From the IMG/VR virus record IMGVR_UViG_3300009495_000010, positions 1 to 64,000 of that record: a stretch of DNA of 64,000 nt. One strand, written 5' to 3'. Below the pieces are notes generated by a model. The model ran no database searches. It was not told the DNA's origin and saw nothing but the letters and a program-made list of their open reading frames with translations. A program made the translations under genes and the position numbers. Below are positions 30,673-39,651 of the stretch, in pieces (position 1 is the first letter of the stretch; each line of letters opens with the position of its first letter). The stretch is from a virus.

Positions 30673-33201
30673 ATGAGCAATTTTAACGATTTCCTAGGAG
30701 TGCAAGCTGCAAAACTAAACATGACAAGAGAAGAGTATACCGCATATTATTTGTCAGAAGCAAAACCAGGTCCAAAACCATATCATAGAGGGTTAGACGA
30801 TAATGAGATTGAAGATAAAAAAGATCAGATAAAAAAACAATCAGACATGGCTGACGATGATTCCAGCGCATATAAAGAAATGCCAGGTGATAAGGAAGCT
30901 AGAGAAAAGGGTGAAGTTAAAACATCTAAACATGTAAAGAAATATCATGAATTATATGGTGATAAAAAAGACGAGTCGCTAGATGAAGCAACATTTAGAC
31001 CAAACTCAGGCACTATGAGTGGAGGTACATATAATTTAGATAATAGAAAATATGAATTAAAAAAAGATGTTGAAGGTGTTCAAATTGGCAATTATACAAA
31101 TATAGTGTTACCAAAGGGAACTATCATATACAACATTCCAGGCGGTGTGTTTGCAGATCACTCTTCATTAAAAAGATATGAGAACAGAAGTAACAAATAT
31201 TTTAACAAATCGACATTCAAGGGAATTTCTATTATAAGAAAAAAAGAAACTATTTTTTCAATAGATAAAAATTCAAAGATATTAGAATCATTAGTTACTG
31301 AAAGAAAAACCATATCTTCTTCTAAAATATCAATGATGGGTGCAAAGATTCTTAGGAAACTTAGCATAGGTACTATATTTGATACAGAAGATGGAGAATA
31401 TGAAATTACAGATTATGGTCGACAAGCAAATGCATTTAAAGAATTTGAAGCGGAACATAATGGTAAAAAAGTAAAAGTAAAATTAACAGCAATGTATGGT
31501 GTTAAGTTAGAAGTAACTGACGATGTACGTAGTGGTAGATTTCAAAAAGAAGTAAGACTAAATTCTATTATTTTAGAATCTGCCAATGAAGCAACTAGTG
31601 TTGAATCAGTAGTTAATGAGTTTTATTTTGAGAATGATGAAGAAGAAAGATTACAAAAATTCGTAGATCAACTTTCTTTTGGAGATGAACTAGAATACAG
31701 AGATGGTTTTTCTACGGGTCGTGGAAGCTTTCCAAATACAAGAGAACTTAAAAAGGAATTAGATTCTAATTTTCAATTATTACTAACTCAAAAATCAGGT
31801 AGAAATTGGGATCTTTATGTTGGTAGTGATGATTTAGTTTTTCTTATACAGCCAGATTTAGGTGCAAAGAATTATATACAAATTTCAATAAGTAGTACTA
31901 AAGAACAGTGGAACGATGAGTCTAATGTTTTTGCTAGATCTAATGGATATTTAGTATATGAATCATTAGTTAACGAAGAGAAAATCAAGTATGCTAAAGG
32001 AAAAACATATCAGTCTTCTGGTCATTGGACTGTAGTTGTTGATAGTAATTCTAGTGGTTTAGATATTAGAGTTAATCATTCAGCTGGTTGGAGATTAGAT
32101 CCACATGATGAAAAAGAAGAAACTTTTGAATTATTAGATAATGGAAGACAAAGAGCTACGTTATATTTTAAATCAGGTAATATCGATAAGTTTGCTAAGC
32201 AGATGTTCGATCTTAATGATAGAACAACTCATGGAAATAAAACTAAATTAACTGCCAAAGATTATGCAGATATTATTAGAGTTTGGATCGACATGAGAAA
32301 GGCCAATGAAGGTAATTATAATTTAGAAGATATCTATGATTTAATATCGCATCATAGATTTAATAAAGATTATGAAAAGCTTTCTTCTAAAGACAAAGAG
32401 TGGATACAGAACGATGCTGAAGAAAGAGGATTCGTAGAGTCTTTATCACCTAGATTTTTTAATTCTTTATTAAAAACATTAAATGAAGATTTAATTACAG
32501 AAAGTAGAGTGCCTAATTTTAAATTCGGCAAAAAGTTACAATATAATACAGATGACATCAATCAAATGTATGGATTTTGGGGAACTTTAGATGTTCATAT
32601 GGACTCTTATGAGATTGAAGAAATATGGAACGATGTGTGGGGAATACTAACTAAGAGTTGGAAATTCTCAGACGCTGGAGCCCTATCTTATTTAAACGCA
32701 AAAGCTGGTAGATGGTTAGCAGATAAAGTATGGAATGATATTAATTCTCAGATTTCTCAACCAGATGCTATCGATATGATTTTATCTGATTATGCTAGAC
32801 CATCTAAATGGAAAGCGTGGGCTAAAGAATATAATGAGTTTGCTCAAGAAGAATTAGCAGAATGTGATATTTTAGAAAAGGTTGAAGGTGATAGAGGTCC
32901 AATCAGTGATCCTAAAATTGAAAAAGCACTTAAGACAAAATCAGAAGAAACCGGTGTACCAATTGGAATTATTAGAATTATTATGAGAAGAGGAATGGCG
33001 GCATGGAAAACTGGTCATAGGCCGGGTGCAACTGAACAACAATGGGGATACGCTCGAGTAAATGCATTTTTAACAAAAGGTAAAGGAACTTGGGGAGATG
33101 CTGACAAAGATGTTGCTAAAGAAGTTAGAGACGAAGGACATGATAAAGAGCTAAAGGAACAGAATCACTTTGATCAATCACATAGAAATAACAATATATA
33201 A
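30673..33201 (+). CDS. Large protein with C-terminal DUF5824-like domain
   Basis: 842 residues from the ATG at 30673; an in-frame ATG at 30598 overlaps the upstream gene and is rejected. The start MSNFNDFLGVQAAKLN weakly resembles the leader family. There are several acidic and beta-rich stretches. The C-terminal 110 residues (GVPIGIIRIIMRRGMAAWKT, GHRPGATEQQWGYARVNAFL, GKGTWGDADKDVA) match a domain often seen in phage structural or internal proteins, DUF5824 as far as I recall. Location inside the leader-gene cluster supports a virion-internal role. No enzymatic motif. Confidence 0.5.
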   Translation: MSNFNDFLGVQAAKLNMTREEYTAYYLSEAKPGPKPYHRGLDDNEIEDKKDQIKKQSDMADDDSSAYKEMPGDKEAREKGEVKTSKHVKKYHELYGDKKDESLDEATFRPNSGTMSGGTYNLDNRKYELKKDVEGVQIGNYTNIVLPKGTIIYNIPGGVFADHSSLKRYENRSNKYFNKSTFKGISIIRKKETIFSIDKNSKILESLVTERKTISSSKISMMGAKILRKLSIGTIFDTEDGEYEITDYGRQANAFKEFEAEHNGKKVKVKLTAMYGVKLEVTDDVRSGRFQKEVRLNSIILESANEATSVESVVNEFYFENDEEERLQKFVDQLSFGDELEYRDGFSTGRGSFPNTRELKKELDSNFQLLLTQKSGRNWDLYVGSDDLVFLIQPDLGAKNYIQISISSTKEQWNDESNVFARSNGYLVYESLVNEEKIKYAKGKTYQSSGHWTVVVDSNSSGLDIRVNHSAGWRLDPHDEKEETFELLDNGRQRATLYFKSGNIDKFAKQMFDLNDRTTHGNKTKLTAKDYADIIRVWIDMRKANEGNYNLEDIYDLISHHRFNKDYEKLSSKDKEWIQNDAEERGFVESLSPRFFNSLLKTLNEDLITESRVPNFKFGKKLQYNTDDINQMYGFWGTLDVHMDSYEIEEIWNDVWGILTKSWKFSDAGALSYLNAKAGRWLADKVWNDINSQISQPDAIDMILSDYARPSKWKAWAKEYNEFAQEELAECDILEKVEGDRGPISDPKIEKALKTKSEETGVPIGIIRIIMRRGMAAWKTGHRPGATEQQWGYARVNAFLTKGKGTWGDADKDVAKEVRDEGHDKELKEQNHFDQSHRNNNI

Positions 33202-33204
33202 TAC

Positions 33205-33891
33205 ATGAAGTATATTAAATTGTTTTTAGAATCTGAAGTCAGAGATGATGATACTTACAACGATTATCCAGAAGCAGCAAAGAAAAATGCTCAAATGGCT
33301 ATCGATTGGAAAGAAAAACATGGTCGTGAAGAAGTGGATGCTGGAACTGCAGTTGGTTGGGCAAGAGCACATCAATTAGCTAAAGGTGAAAACATATCTG
33401 GTGATACAGTAAAGCGTATGGCTTCATTTAATAGACATAGAAAAAATTCATCTATTAAGCCCGAATTAAAAGAAACTCCATGGAAAGATAAAGGTTATGT
33501 TTCTTGGTTAATATGGGGCGGAGACGAAGGAGTTGATTGGGCAATGGAACTATCAAAAAAGATGGGTAAAGTTGAAGAAATGGTTAACGTTTTATCTTTA
33601 GATAAATTTATTCTAGAGAAAAAGAAGAGTAAACCAAAAAGCGATAAACAAAAAATAAAAGATCTTACTAAAAAACAAAAAGGTTTATCTAAGAAGAACA
33701 AAGATTTTGTTGAACTGATAAATAAAAAATCTAAAGATAAATCAAAAGAACCTGCTGATAAAATAGAAACTGCATTATTAAAATCAAAAATGCAACAAAC
33801 TTCTGTTGATGGCATGAAAATAGCTGTTCAAAAAAACCAATTAGCCCTAAAGGCGAAACTCAAAACAGTAAAAAAAAGGTCTAAGGCATAA
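33205..33891 (+). CDS. Leader-bearing protein with VKRMxSFxRH domain
   Basis: 228 residues. Leader MKYIKLFLESEVRDD. Residues 48-115 hold the pattern AVGWARAHQLAKGENISGDT, VKRMASFNRHRKN, then YVSWLIWGGDEGVDWA. This phage domain recurs at the ends of phage head/prohead proteins. The C-terminal third is very lysine-rich (KKSKPKSDKQKIKDLTKKQK), DNA-binding-like. It fits a capsid-internal protein that contacts packaged DNA. Three bases after the previous stop. Confidence 0.55.
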   Translation: MKYIKLFLESEVRDDDTYNDYPEAAKKNAQMAIDWKEKHGREEVDAGTAVGWARAHQLAKGENISGDTVKRMASFNRHRKNSSIKPELKETPWKDKGYVSWLIWGGDEGVDWAMELSKKMGKVEEMVNVLSLDKFILEKKKSKPKSDKQKIKDLTKKQKGLSKKNKDFVELINKKSKDKSKEPADKIETALLKSKMQQTSVDGMKIAVQKNQLALKAKLKTVKKRSKA

Positions 33892-33897
33892 ATCGAT

Positions 33898-34380
33898 ATG
33901 AAATACATAAAATTATTTGAATCATTTGTAAATGATAAAGAAATCAAAGCATGGGAAAAAGATAATGGCAAATTACCAATTCCTAAGAAAATCCTAGAGA
34001 TAACTAAGGGTATGGCAAAAGAAGGTTTTATTAGAAAAGACACTAAGGCGGTCCAAGCTAAATTATGGATTGGATTAGAAGGGATTTCATGGATAGAAAT
34101 GAAACAAAAGTTTGGAGAAACTGTAGGTAAATTTTACGGTGGAGATTTTTATAATGCAATGACAAACCCTATGGCAGAAAAAGCCGCGTATTATGCATAT
34201 GAAGTTTCAAAACATGTGAGTGATATGGTTGCTAATGGAGAATCAGTAGAACCTGCATACTATTTAATGAAAGAATACTTTAATAATTTTGGATTAAGTA
34301 TTAACAGAAATAGACTTTTTGATAGAGCAGAAAGTGAATTATCAACTTGGATGAAAAACAATAAAATAGAAACACTATAA
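33898..34380 (+). CDS. Leader-bearing protein, unknown
   Basis: 160 residues starting MKYIKLFESFVNDKEIK. Helical, basic body (KKILEITKGMAKEGFIRKDT, YYAYEVSKHVSDMVANGES). No family recognised. The leader, and its place between 33205 and the acidic protein at 34416, argue for the same packaging fate. Confidence 0.55.
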   Translation: MKYIKLFESFVNDKEIKAWEKDNGKLPIPKKILEITKGMAKEGFIRKDTKAVQAKLWIGLEGISWIEMKQKFGETVGKFYGGDFYNAMTNPMAEKAAYYAYEVSKHVSDMVANGESVEPAYYLMKEYFNNFGLSINRNRLFDRAESELSTWMKNNKIETL

Positions 34381-34388
34381 TATACTAA

Positions 34389-34399
34389 GATATATAATA
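34389..34399 (+). promoter_or_regulatory. Late-promoter-like motif GATATATAATA
   Basis: 16 bases before the ATG at 34416, in the 35-base gap. Identical to the motif before the collagen-like fibre. Confidence 0.4.
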
Positions 34400-34415
34400 A
34401 AAATAACAACATAAC

Positions 34416-34922
34416 ATGGACAAAAAAATATTATCATTCGAAGAGTATGCTGCTAATAAAAATCTAGCGGATACAGATAAGTTAGCTGAAGACGAAATCG
34501 AAATTAAAGTAGACGGAGATTATGAAATCGAAGTAGAAAAAGAGGGCGAAGACGAAAAAGAAACTGAAGAAGAAACTGAAACTAAAGAAGAAACTGAAGA
34601 CGTTGAAGAGGCTGAAGAAGTTGAAAAAGAGGAAGAGGTTGTAAAGGCAGTTTCAGAAATGATGACAGAAGCATATGAGTGTGCTGTCAAAGAAGCATGT
34701 GACTATGAAGGAGATGACTATCCTGACCACACAGTTGAGTCTTACCTTAAAGAAAACGCAGCATTAGCTGCAACATTAGTTGCTCAGTCAGCAGAAGATG
34801 CGAACGCTGAGATACATGGAGAAGGACTTACTAAAGAAATGTACGAAGCATGTCTAAACGGTATCAAAGAAGCTTACAATAAAAAGATTGATGAGCTTAA
34901 AGAAATGTACGAAGCAAAATAA
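34416..34922 (+). CDS. Very acidic protein, prohead-core candidate
   Basis: 168 residues. The start MDKKILSFEEYAANK resembles the leader family (compare IKLFEEFTANK at 30207). Then an almost pure Glu/Asp/Lys/Thr segment (KEGEDEKETEEETETKEETE) and a helical C-terminal half ending EAYNKKIDELKEMYEAK. Acidic, helical, leader-bearing proteins next to capsid genes resemble T4 prohead-core or scaffold components such as gp67; this is inference, as no head gene is visible here. It has its own promoter-like box and a terminator, so strong separate expression is likely. Confidence 0.5.
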   Translation: MDKKILSFEEYAANKNLADTDKLAEDEIEIKVDGDYEIEVEKEGEDEKETEEETETKEETEDVEEAEEVEKEEEVVKAVSEMMTEAYECAVKEACDYEGDDYPDHTVESYLKENAALAATLVAQSAEDANAEIHGEGLTKEMYEACLNGIKEAYNKKIDELKEMYEAK

Positions 34923-34949
34923 TCCAAGTATCATCGGATTAAACTTTTT

Positions 34950-34984
34950 AAAGGGTTCATGTATAATACATGGACCCTTTTTAT
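34950..34984 (+). terminator. Terminator hairpin overlapping a possible promoter
   Basis: A 14-bp stem (34950-34963 with 34967-34980, one G:U), TAA loop and T-rich tail. The string TATAAT at 34962-34967 lies across the loop and could be the -10 box for the dCMP deaminase gene. The ATG at 34970 sits in the descending arm. Confidence 0.8.
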
Positions 34985-34996
34985 TTAAGAGACAAT

Positions 34997-35503
34997 ATGC
35001 CTAGAATTCCAGTAGAATTAATATACATGCAAATGGCTTATCAAATAGCCAAATTATCTTACGCTAAACGTAGGCGCGTTGGATGTATTATTGTAAAAGA
35101 TACTCAGATTATATCAACAGGTTATAACGGTACGCCATATGACTTTGATAATGATTGTGAAGAGGAACAAATCAGGTATGTAGATAATCCTGACCACATG
35201 CAGATACTAATTGAAAAAGGATATGAATGCGAAGGTGTGTGTTGTTCCAAAGAGGTAACTAAACGAGAAGTATTACATGCAGAATCAAATGCTTTGGCAA
35301 AAATCAGTAAATCTACTCTTTCTTCTGAAGGAGCAGACATGTACGTGACTACATGTCCATGTTTTGACTGTGCAAAATTAATTATTCAATCAGGTATTAA
35401 GCGAGTATTTTATTCAGAAGACTATAGAGATATGGGTGGAGTAGAATTATTAAGGAAAGCTGGTATCGAAGTAAATGAAGTTATATGTTGGAACGATCTA
35501 TAG
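34997..35503 (+). CDS. Deoxycytidylate (dCMP) deaminase
   Basis: 168 residues. Zinc-dependent deaminase motifs: HAE (94-96) and TCPCFDCAKLI (PCxxC). YNGTPYDFDNDCEEE is typical of dCMP deaminases. It converts dCMP to dUMP for dTTP synthesis. I chose ATG 34997 (MPRIPVELIYMQMA) over the in-frame ATG at 34970 because the latter lies within the terminator stem. It overlaps the helicase gene by 19 bases. Confidence 0.88.
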   Translation: MPRIPVELIYMQMAYQIAKLSYAKRRRVGCIIVKDTQIISTGYNGTPYDFDNDCEEEQIRYVDNPDHMQILIEKGYECEGVCCSKEVTKREVLHAESNALAKISKSTLSSEGADMYVTTCPCFDCAKLIIQSGIKRVFYSEDYRDMGGVELLRKAGIEVNEVICWNDL

Positions 35504-37215
35504 ATCAAATTATTCAAAAAACATTAGACGAAAATGTATTTGGAAAATCCTTTACATTTAGAAAAGGACAAAGAGAAATTGTTACTAAGATATGTGAAAC
35601 ATATTTAGAAGATCCAAAATCAACATTAGTTATTGACGCACCCACTGGTGCTGGTAAATCACTTATAGCGATGTGGTCAGCACATGTATTAAAAGAACTT
35701 GGTAATAGAGGTTATATGGTTACTAGCGACCTGAGTCTCCAAGATCAGTATGAGTCTGACTTTTATAAATATGGATTACGATGGCCATCAATTAAGGGTG
35801 TTGATAATTATGAATGTTCCGTTAATGGTTTGCCATTTTCACTCGGAGATTGCAAACTAAAAGGAATGGGATATGAACAAGCAGAATCTTTGTCATGTTA
35901 TGGATCATGTGAATACCTTCAGAATAGGCGGCGAGCAATAGATCAACCAGTCTCATTATTAAATTATTCTTTTTGGTTAATTCAAAGAAATTATGTTGAA
36001 GCCAAAATGGAACAAGAAGAAAGAACAATCCCATTTGAACAACGTGATTTTGTTTTCTTTGACGAAGCACATAGAGTTGATGATATAGTTCAAAGTCATT
36101 TTAGTCCTAGAATAGATCAGACTATTGTAGATAAAATGGTAACTTTAAATAGATTTGCAAGTAGACAAGGATTTCAAGAAGCCACATACACAAAAAATAA
36201 AATACAACATCTCGTAAATGAAATGATGTCTGGAGATAAACATGACGTGTTTTCGGCCATGAGTGAATTTGAAAGAATATTGCATGGTTTTGGTAAAGTT
36301 AGAAAGGTTGCTAATAAATTAGCTAAGAGAAGATATGGAAATACTGGAGTACCAAAAGATTGGCAAACTTCATTTGGACATTTTGATAGACTTAAGGACG
36401 TTCATTGTAAAGTTGAAGATTATTTGAGTTTAATCAAAGAAGTTGGAATCGATAAAATGGTTTTAGATCAAAATGAACATGAAGCAAAATTCATGTGTGT
36501 AGAAGAAAGTTTAATGATTAACAAATATTTGCACGAGAAGGCTGACTTTAAAGTTTTTATGAGTGCAACTATTGGAGATCCTAAAGCATTTATTAAAATA
36601 ATGGGAATTAAGAATGCTAAGTTTATCAGAATGGACAATGTGTTTAATTATGATAAATCTCCTATTGTATTTGTTAATAGACATAAACTTTCTTTTAGAG
36701 AAAGAGAAAAAAGTTTACCTAAAGTTGTAGAAATCTTAGATCAGATTATATCTAAACATAAAGGTCAGCGTGGCGTTATACACACTGGATCTTATGCATT
36801 TACTAATTTTATAAAACAAAATTCTAAACATACATTTAGACTCATGGATTATGAAAACTCCAAAGAGAAATCGGTAATGTTAGATTTATTTAAAAAGAAA
36901 GAGGGTGCCGTATTAATGGGACCGTCTTTATTAGAAGGTTTAGATTTAAAAGATGATATTAGTAGATTTCAAATATTCTTTAAAGTTCCATACCCATCAT
37001 TAGGTGATCCTTTAATTAAAGCTAAAATGCAAACGTCAAATGAGTGGTATGATTGGAAAACTGGAATCAGTATTATGCAAGGTGTTGGAAGGTCTGTAAG
37101 AAATGAGAATGACTGGGCAGTGACATATGTTTTGGATGCGTGCTTCAGGAGTTTGATATATAAACCAGGGTTCTTTCCTCCAAGTTTCACAGAGAGGGTT
37201 AAGACTATAAAATAA
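35485..37215 (+). CDS. DinG/XPD-like superfamily-2 DNA helicase
   Basis: 576 residues. Walker A APTGAGKS (52-59), DEAH box FFDEAHRVDD (Asp193-His196), motif III FMSATIGDP, and motif VI QGVGRSVRNENDWAVTYVLD. Between motifs I and II are Cys residues (DNYECSVNG, LGDCKLKG, LSCYGSCEYL) placed like the Fe-S cluster cysteines of XPD/DinG. It would unwind DNA 5' to 3' or clear R-loops and other structures. Somewhat shorter than bacterial DinG (about 700). It starts within the end of the dCMP deaminase gene. Confidence 0.85.
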   Translation: MLERSIDQIIQKTLDENVFGKSFTFRKGQREIVTKICETYLEDPKSTLVIDAPTGAGKSLIAMWSAHVLKELGNRGYMVTSDLSLQDQYESDFYKYGLRWPSIKGVDNYECSVNGLPFSLGDCKLKGMGYEQAESLSCYGSCEYLQNRRRAIDQPVSLLNYSFWLIQRNYVEAKMEQEERTIPFEQRDFVFFDEAHRVDDIVQSHFSPRIDQTIVDKMVTLNRFASRQGFQEATYTKNKIQHLVNEMMSGDKHDVFSAMSEFERILHGFGKVRKVANKLAKRRYGNTGVPKDWQTSFGHFDRLKDVHCKVEDYLSLIKEVGIDKMVLDQNEHEAKFMCVEESLMINKYLHEKADFKVFMSATIGDPKAFIKIMGIKNAKFIRMDNVFNYDKSPIVFVNRHKLSFREREKSLPKVVEILDQIISKHKGQRGVIHTGSYAFTNFIKQNSKHTFRLMDYENSKEKSVMLDLFKKKEGAVLMGPSLLEGLDLKDDISRFQIFFKVPYPSLGDPLIKAKMQTSNEWYDWKTGISIMQGVGRSVRNENDWAVTYVLDACFRSLIYKPGFFPPSFTERVKTIK

Positions 37216-37226
37216 AATCTATTATT

Positions 37227-38117
37227 ATGAAAAAACTATTTGCAATTATCTCGTTAATTATGTTATCATCTTGTGGAGCTAGTTGGCAATTATCTACGCT
37301 TAATCACGATCCAATATATGATGATGAAAATTATATAGTGGTAGCAGACGATGTGAAGATTGATACTTTAAGTGAATTTCAATTTAGAAATAGATTAAGA
37401 ACAGATTTTAATTTTAGATTGGATTTTGCTCGATACGCATTAAGCCAACCTAGATCATTTGATTGGAACAATCGTCTATTAGGTACTAGATATAACTGGA
37501 ATAGAAATAACTGGGGTTATAGCTATTACAATTACTGGGATAGAGATCGAATGTGGAATGACTGGGCATGGGGTTTCACACCACATAGATGGTCACCATT
37601 TGGATATGATAGATGGGGATATAATAACTGGATGGGCAATGTGTACTGGGGTTATGGATATGGTTATGGATGGAATAACTATTACGGTTGGAATGGATAT
37701 TACAATAACTGGGGTTGGAGAAACCAAATGAATAACTATGCATGGCAAAACAGATATAGATCAAATACTGTAAATGTTAATGGTAGAAGAGGTTCAATTA
37801 GTAATGAAGTAGTTAGTAATAGAAGAGTTAGAACAACTAGAACCAATACTAATAACACTAGAACTAATACAAAACCTAGAGTGTATCTGAATCAAAATAC
37901 CCCGGTTAATAATACTAAGCCTAGAGTTATTAGAGAGAAACCGAGAGTGCCAGTTATTAGAGAGAAGCCGAGAGTGCCAGTTATTAGAAACAATAATACA
38001 AGGCCTGTAATTAGAAACAATAACACAAGGCCTGTATATAACAACAGTACACGACCTACAAATAATTCTAGATCAACAACTAGAAGCAGCGGGTCTAACA
38101 ACAGAAGAGGTAACTAA
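37227..38117 (+). CDS. Lipoprotein rich in Tyr/Trp/Asn/Gly with Arg-Pro repeats
   Basis: 296 residues. The signal peptide MKKLFAIISLIMLSSC ends in a lipobox with Cys16, so the mature protein should be lipid-anchored in the host envelope. The middle is extremely rich in Asn, Trp, Tyr and Gly (GYGYGWNNYYGWNGYYNNWG), and the end repeats IREKPRVPV and RNNNTRPV units. Phage lipoproteins often block superinfection; here that is only a possibility. No enzymatic motif. Composition is unlike that of any neighbour, so acquisition from a host lipoprotein is plausible. Confidence 0.65.
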   Translation: MKKLFAIISLIMLSSCGASWQLSTLNHDPIYDDENYIVVADDVKIDTLSEFQFRNRLRTDFNFRLDFARYALSQPRSFDWNNRLLGTRYNWNRNNWGYSYYNYWDRDRMWNDWAWGFTPHRWSPFGYDRWGYNNWMGNVYWGYGYGYGWNNYYGWNGYYNNWGWRNQMNNYAWQNRYRSNTVNVNGRRGSISNEVVSNRRVRTTRTNTNNTRTNTKPRVYLNQNTPVNNTKPRVIREKPRVPVIREKPRVPVIRNNNTRPVIRNNNTRPVYNNSTRPTNNSRSTTRSSGSNNRRGN

Positions 38118-38128
38118 AATAAAATAAC

Positions 38129-38359
38129 ATGGGATTTAATAAACTAAACTTACCAGAGGTAGATAGACTCAAAGAACAATTAGAAAATTTAGGTGAAATA
38201 GAATTTGGTAAACATTGGCTAAGACGATTTCAAAAGTCTGACGCCACTATTGGATCAAATGAATCACATGCGTTTATTAAACCTTTTACAGATTTCGCAT
38301 ATAATGAATACAAACAAATATTTGTAAAAAATGAAATGGATACAGATATTAATAAATAA
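38129..38359 (+). CDS. Small protein, unknown
   Basis: 76 residues. Helical start LPEVDRLKEQLENLGEIEFG; ends with a charged stretch. No motif. Lies between the lipoprotein and the next protein with a 4-base gap. Confidence 0.5.
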   Translation: MGFNKLNLPEVDRLKEQLENLGEIEFGKHWLRRFQKSDATIGSNESHAFIKPFTDFAYNEYKQIFVKNEMDTDINK

Positions 38360-38363
38360 AATC

Positions 38364-38963
38364 ATGAGCAAAAAAGAAACGAATCAATTTTATGTTTGGG
38401 TTAAATCAGAAAGATCGGGTGAAGTTGTAGAAATATCTGAAATTCAAACAGATAAAGAGTGGTTAGAATTTACGGATGGTACTAGGTGTAACAAGAATGT
38501 TGTTGCAGAATTTTTACTTCCAGCCGCTGATATAGATCAAGCACATCAAATAGCAAAAGATTTTGGTGGAATTGTATCTGAAAACACAGAATCTGCAAGA
38601 CCAGTAAGGCCAAGAAGAGATGCTGAACCTGAAGCTGCAAGGCCAGTAAGACCAAGAAGAGATGCTGAACCAATAGCTGAGATTAATGTGATGCAAGAGA
38701 TGCTCAAAAAAATGAGTGCAAAAAATACGGCATCCATGCCTGTTAAAATAAATATTCCTTCTAAAGAAATATATGCATTGCTTAAAGATCAAATGGACAT
38801 TACTAAAAAGGACTTAAACAGCCAAATTGAAGCGCTCGTAGAAGATCAGATAGATAACCTAAGAGAGCAATTAAAAGAACAAATCGAATCATTTATTAAT
38901 AATTATTATAATGGAAGAACAAACAACACAAGCACAAAAGACAGAGACTCAAGCGATTCCTAA
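38364..38963 (+). CDS. Helical protein with tandem RPVRPRRDAEP repeat
   Basis: 199 residues from the ATG at 38364; an in-frame ATG at 38331 lies inside the previous gene. An N-terminal folded part (QFYVWVKSERSGEVVEISEI) is followed by two copies of ARPVRPRRDAEP and a C-terminal coiled-coil (LNSQIEALVEDQIDNLREQL). It could be an oligomeric scaffold or structural adaptor. The next gene overlaps it by 53 bases, so that start should be viewed with some care. Confidence 0.55.
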   Translation: MSKKETNQFYVWVKSERSGEVVEISEIQTDKEWLEFTDGTRCNKNVVAEFLLPAADIDQAHQIAKDFGGIVSENTESARPVRPRRDAEPEAARPVRPRRDAEPIAEINVMQEMLKKMSAKNTASMPVKINIPSKEIYALLKDQMDITKKDLNSQIEALVEDQIDNLREQLKEQIESFINNYYNGRTNNTSTKDRDSSDS

Positions 38964-39324
38964 TCGCAGAGAACGTAGATACAGATTAAAACAACAGGGT
39001 GTATTAAAGTATCTTAGTAAAAAGAATTTCTTAGATCCTATTCGTGCAAACTTTAGAGCTGAAAATATGAAAAACGGTATTAATATTCAATCTATAAGAA
39101 AAGAAGCTATAGATAAACAATTAGAAGCTGACTTCATGGTTAAATTAGAAAGCATGAAAGAAACTTGGTATGAGATTGGATATAATTCTAAAGAAATTGA
39201 ATTATTAGAAGAGGCTGCAGCTATTCACTTTGCAAAAGATAAATCTACTTGGAAGGATGATAAAAAAGAAGCAAAAGAACTAAGAAAAAAAGCTAAAGAT
39301 TCTTTAGCATCTAGAAAACAATAA
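38911..39324 (+). CDS. Basic helical protein, unknown
   Basis: 137 residues. Highly basic N-terminal part (NRRERRYRLKQQGVLKYLSK) and a lysine/glutamate-rich end. A 53-base overlap with the preceding gene is larger than usual for this genome, but the frame stays open and the composition fits. Function unknown. Confidence 0.5.
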   Translation: MEEQTTQAQKTETQAIPNRRERRYRLKQQGVLKYLSKKNFLDPIRANFRAENMKNGINIQSIRKEAIDKQLEADFMVKLESMKETWYEIGYNSKEIELLEEAAAIHFAKDKSTWKDDKKEAKELRKKAKDSLASRKQ

Positions 39325-39327
39325 TAT

Positions 39328-39651
39328 ATGTTAAGTATTGGTATTGAGCCCGCAGATAATGGTGTAATAAAAACTCTAGTTGATGATAACATCAATGGGG
39401 GTGGAGAAGACTTTGAGGCTCGTCAAGTTTATGAATTTGAAGGGCCAATGAAAAGATCAAATCAAGTTAAGTTTATAAAAGACTTGATATTTGATTTAGG
39501 AATGGACGTAGGAACTGAATTAGATAATGATCTTCTTCAGATATATGTTGGATGGGGTGCACAACACATAAGTACATCTGACAGCGAAATTAAAAATAAA
39601 ATCCAAATCTTAGAGAAAGAAATCAAAAGGCTTGGATCCATGTTAAAATAA
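39328..39651 (+). CDS. Small acidic protein, unknown
   Basis: 107 residues: IEPADNGVIKTLVDDNINGG, then helical and charged C-terminus (SEIKNKIQILEKEIKRLGSM, a possible coiled coil). The stop shares one base with the next start (TAATG). Confidence 0.5.
   Translation: MLSIGIEPADNGVIKTLVDDNINGGGEDFEARQVYEFEGPMKRSNQVKFIKDLIFDLGMDVGTELDNDLLQIYVGWGAQHISTSDSEIKNKIQILEKEIKRLGSMLK

Noticed and set aside
19432-33204. ATATATAATA strings immediately before ATGs (e.g. 19447, 29507, 33205) as promoters
   Set aside because: They lie too close to the start codon for a -10 box unless the mRNA is leaderless; more likely just the A/T-rich start context of this genome.
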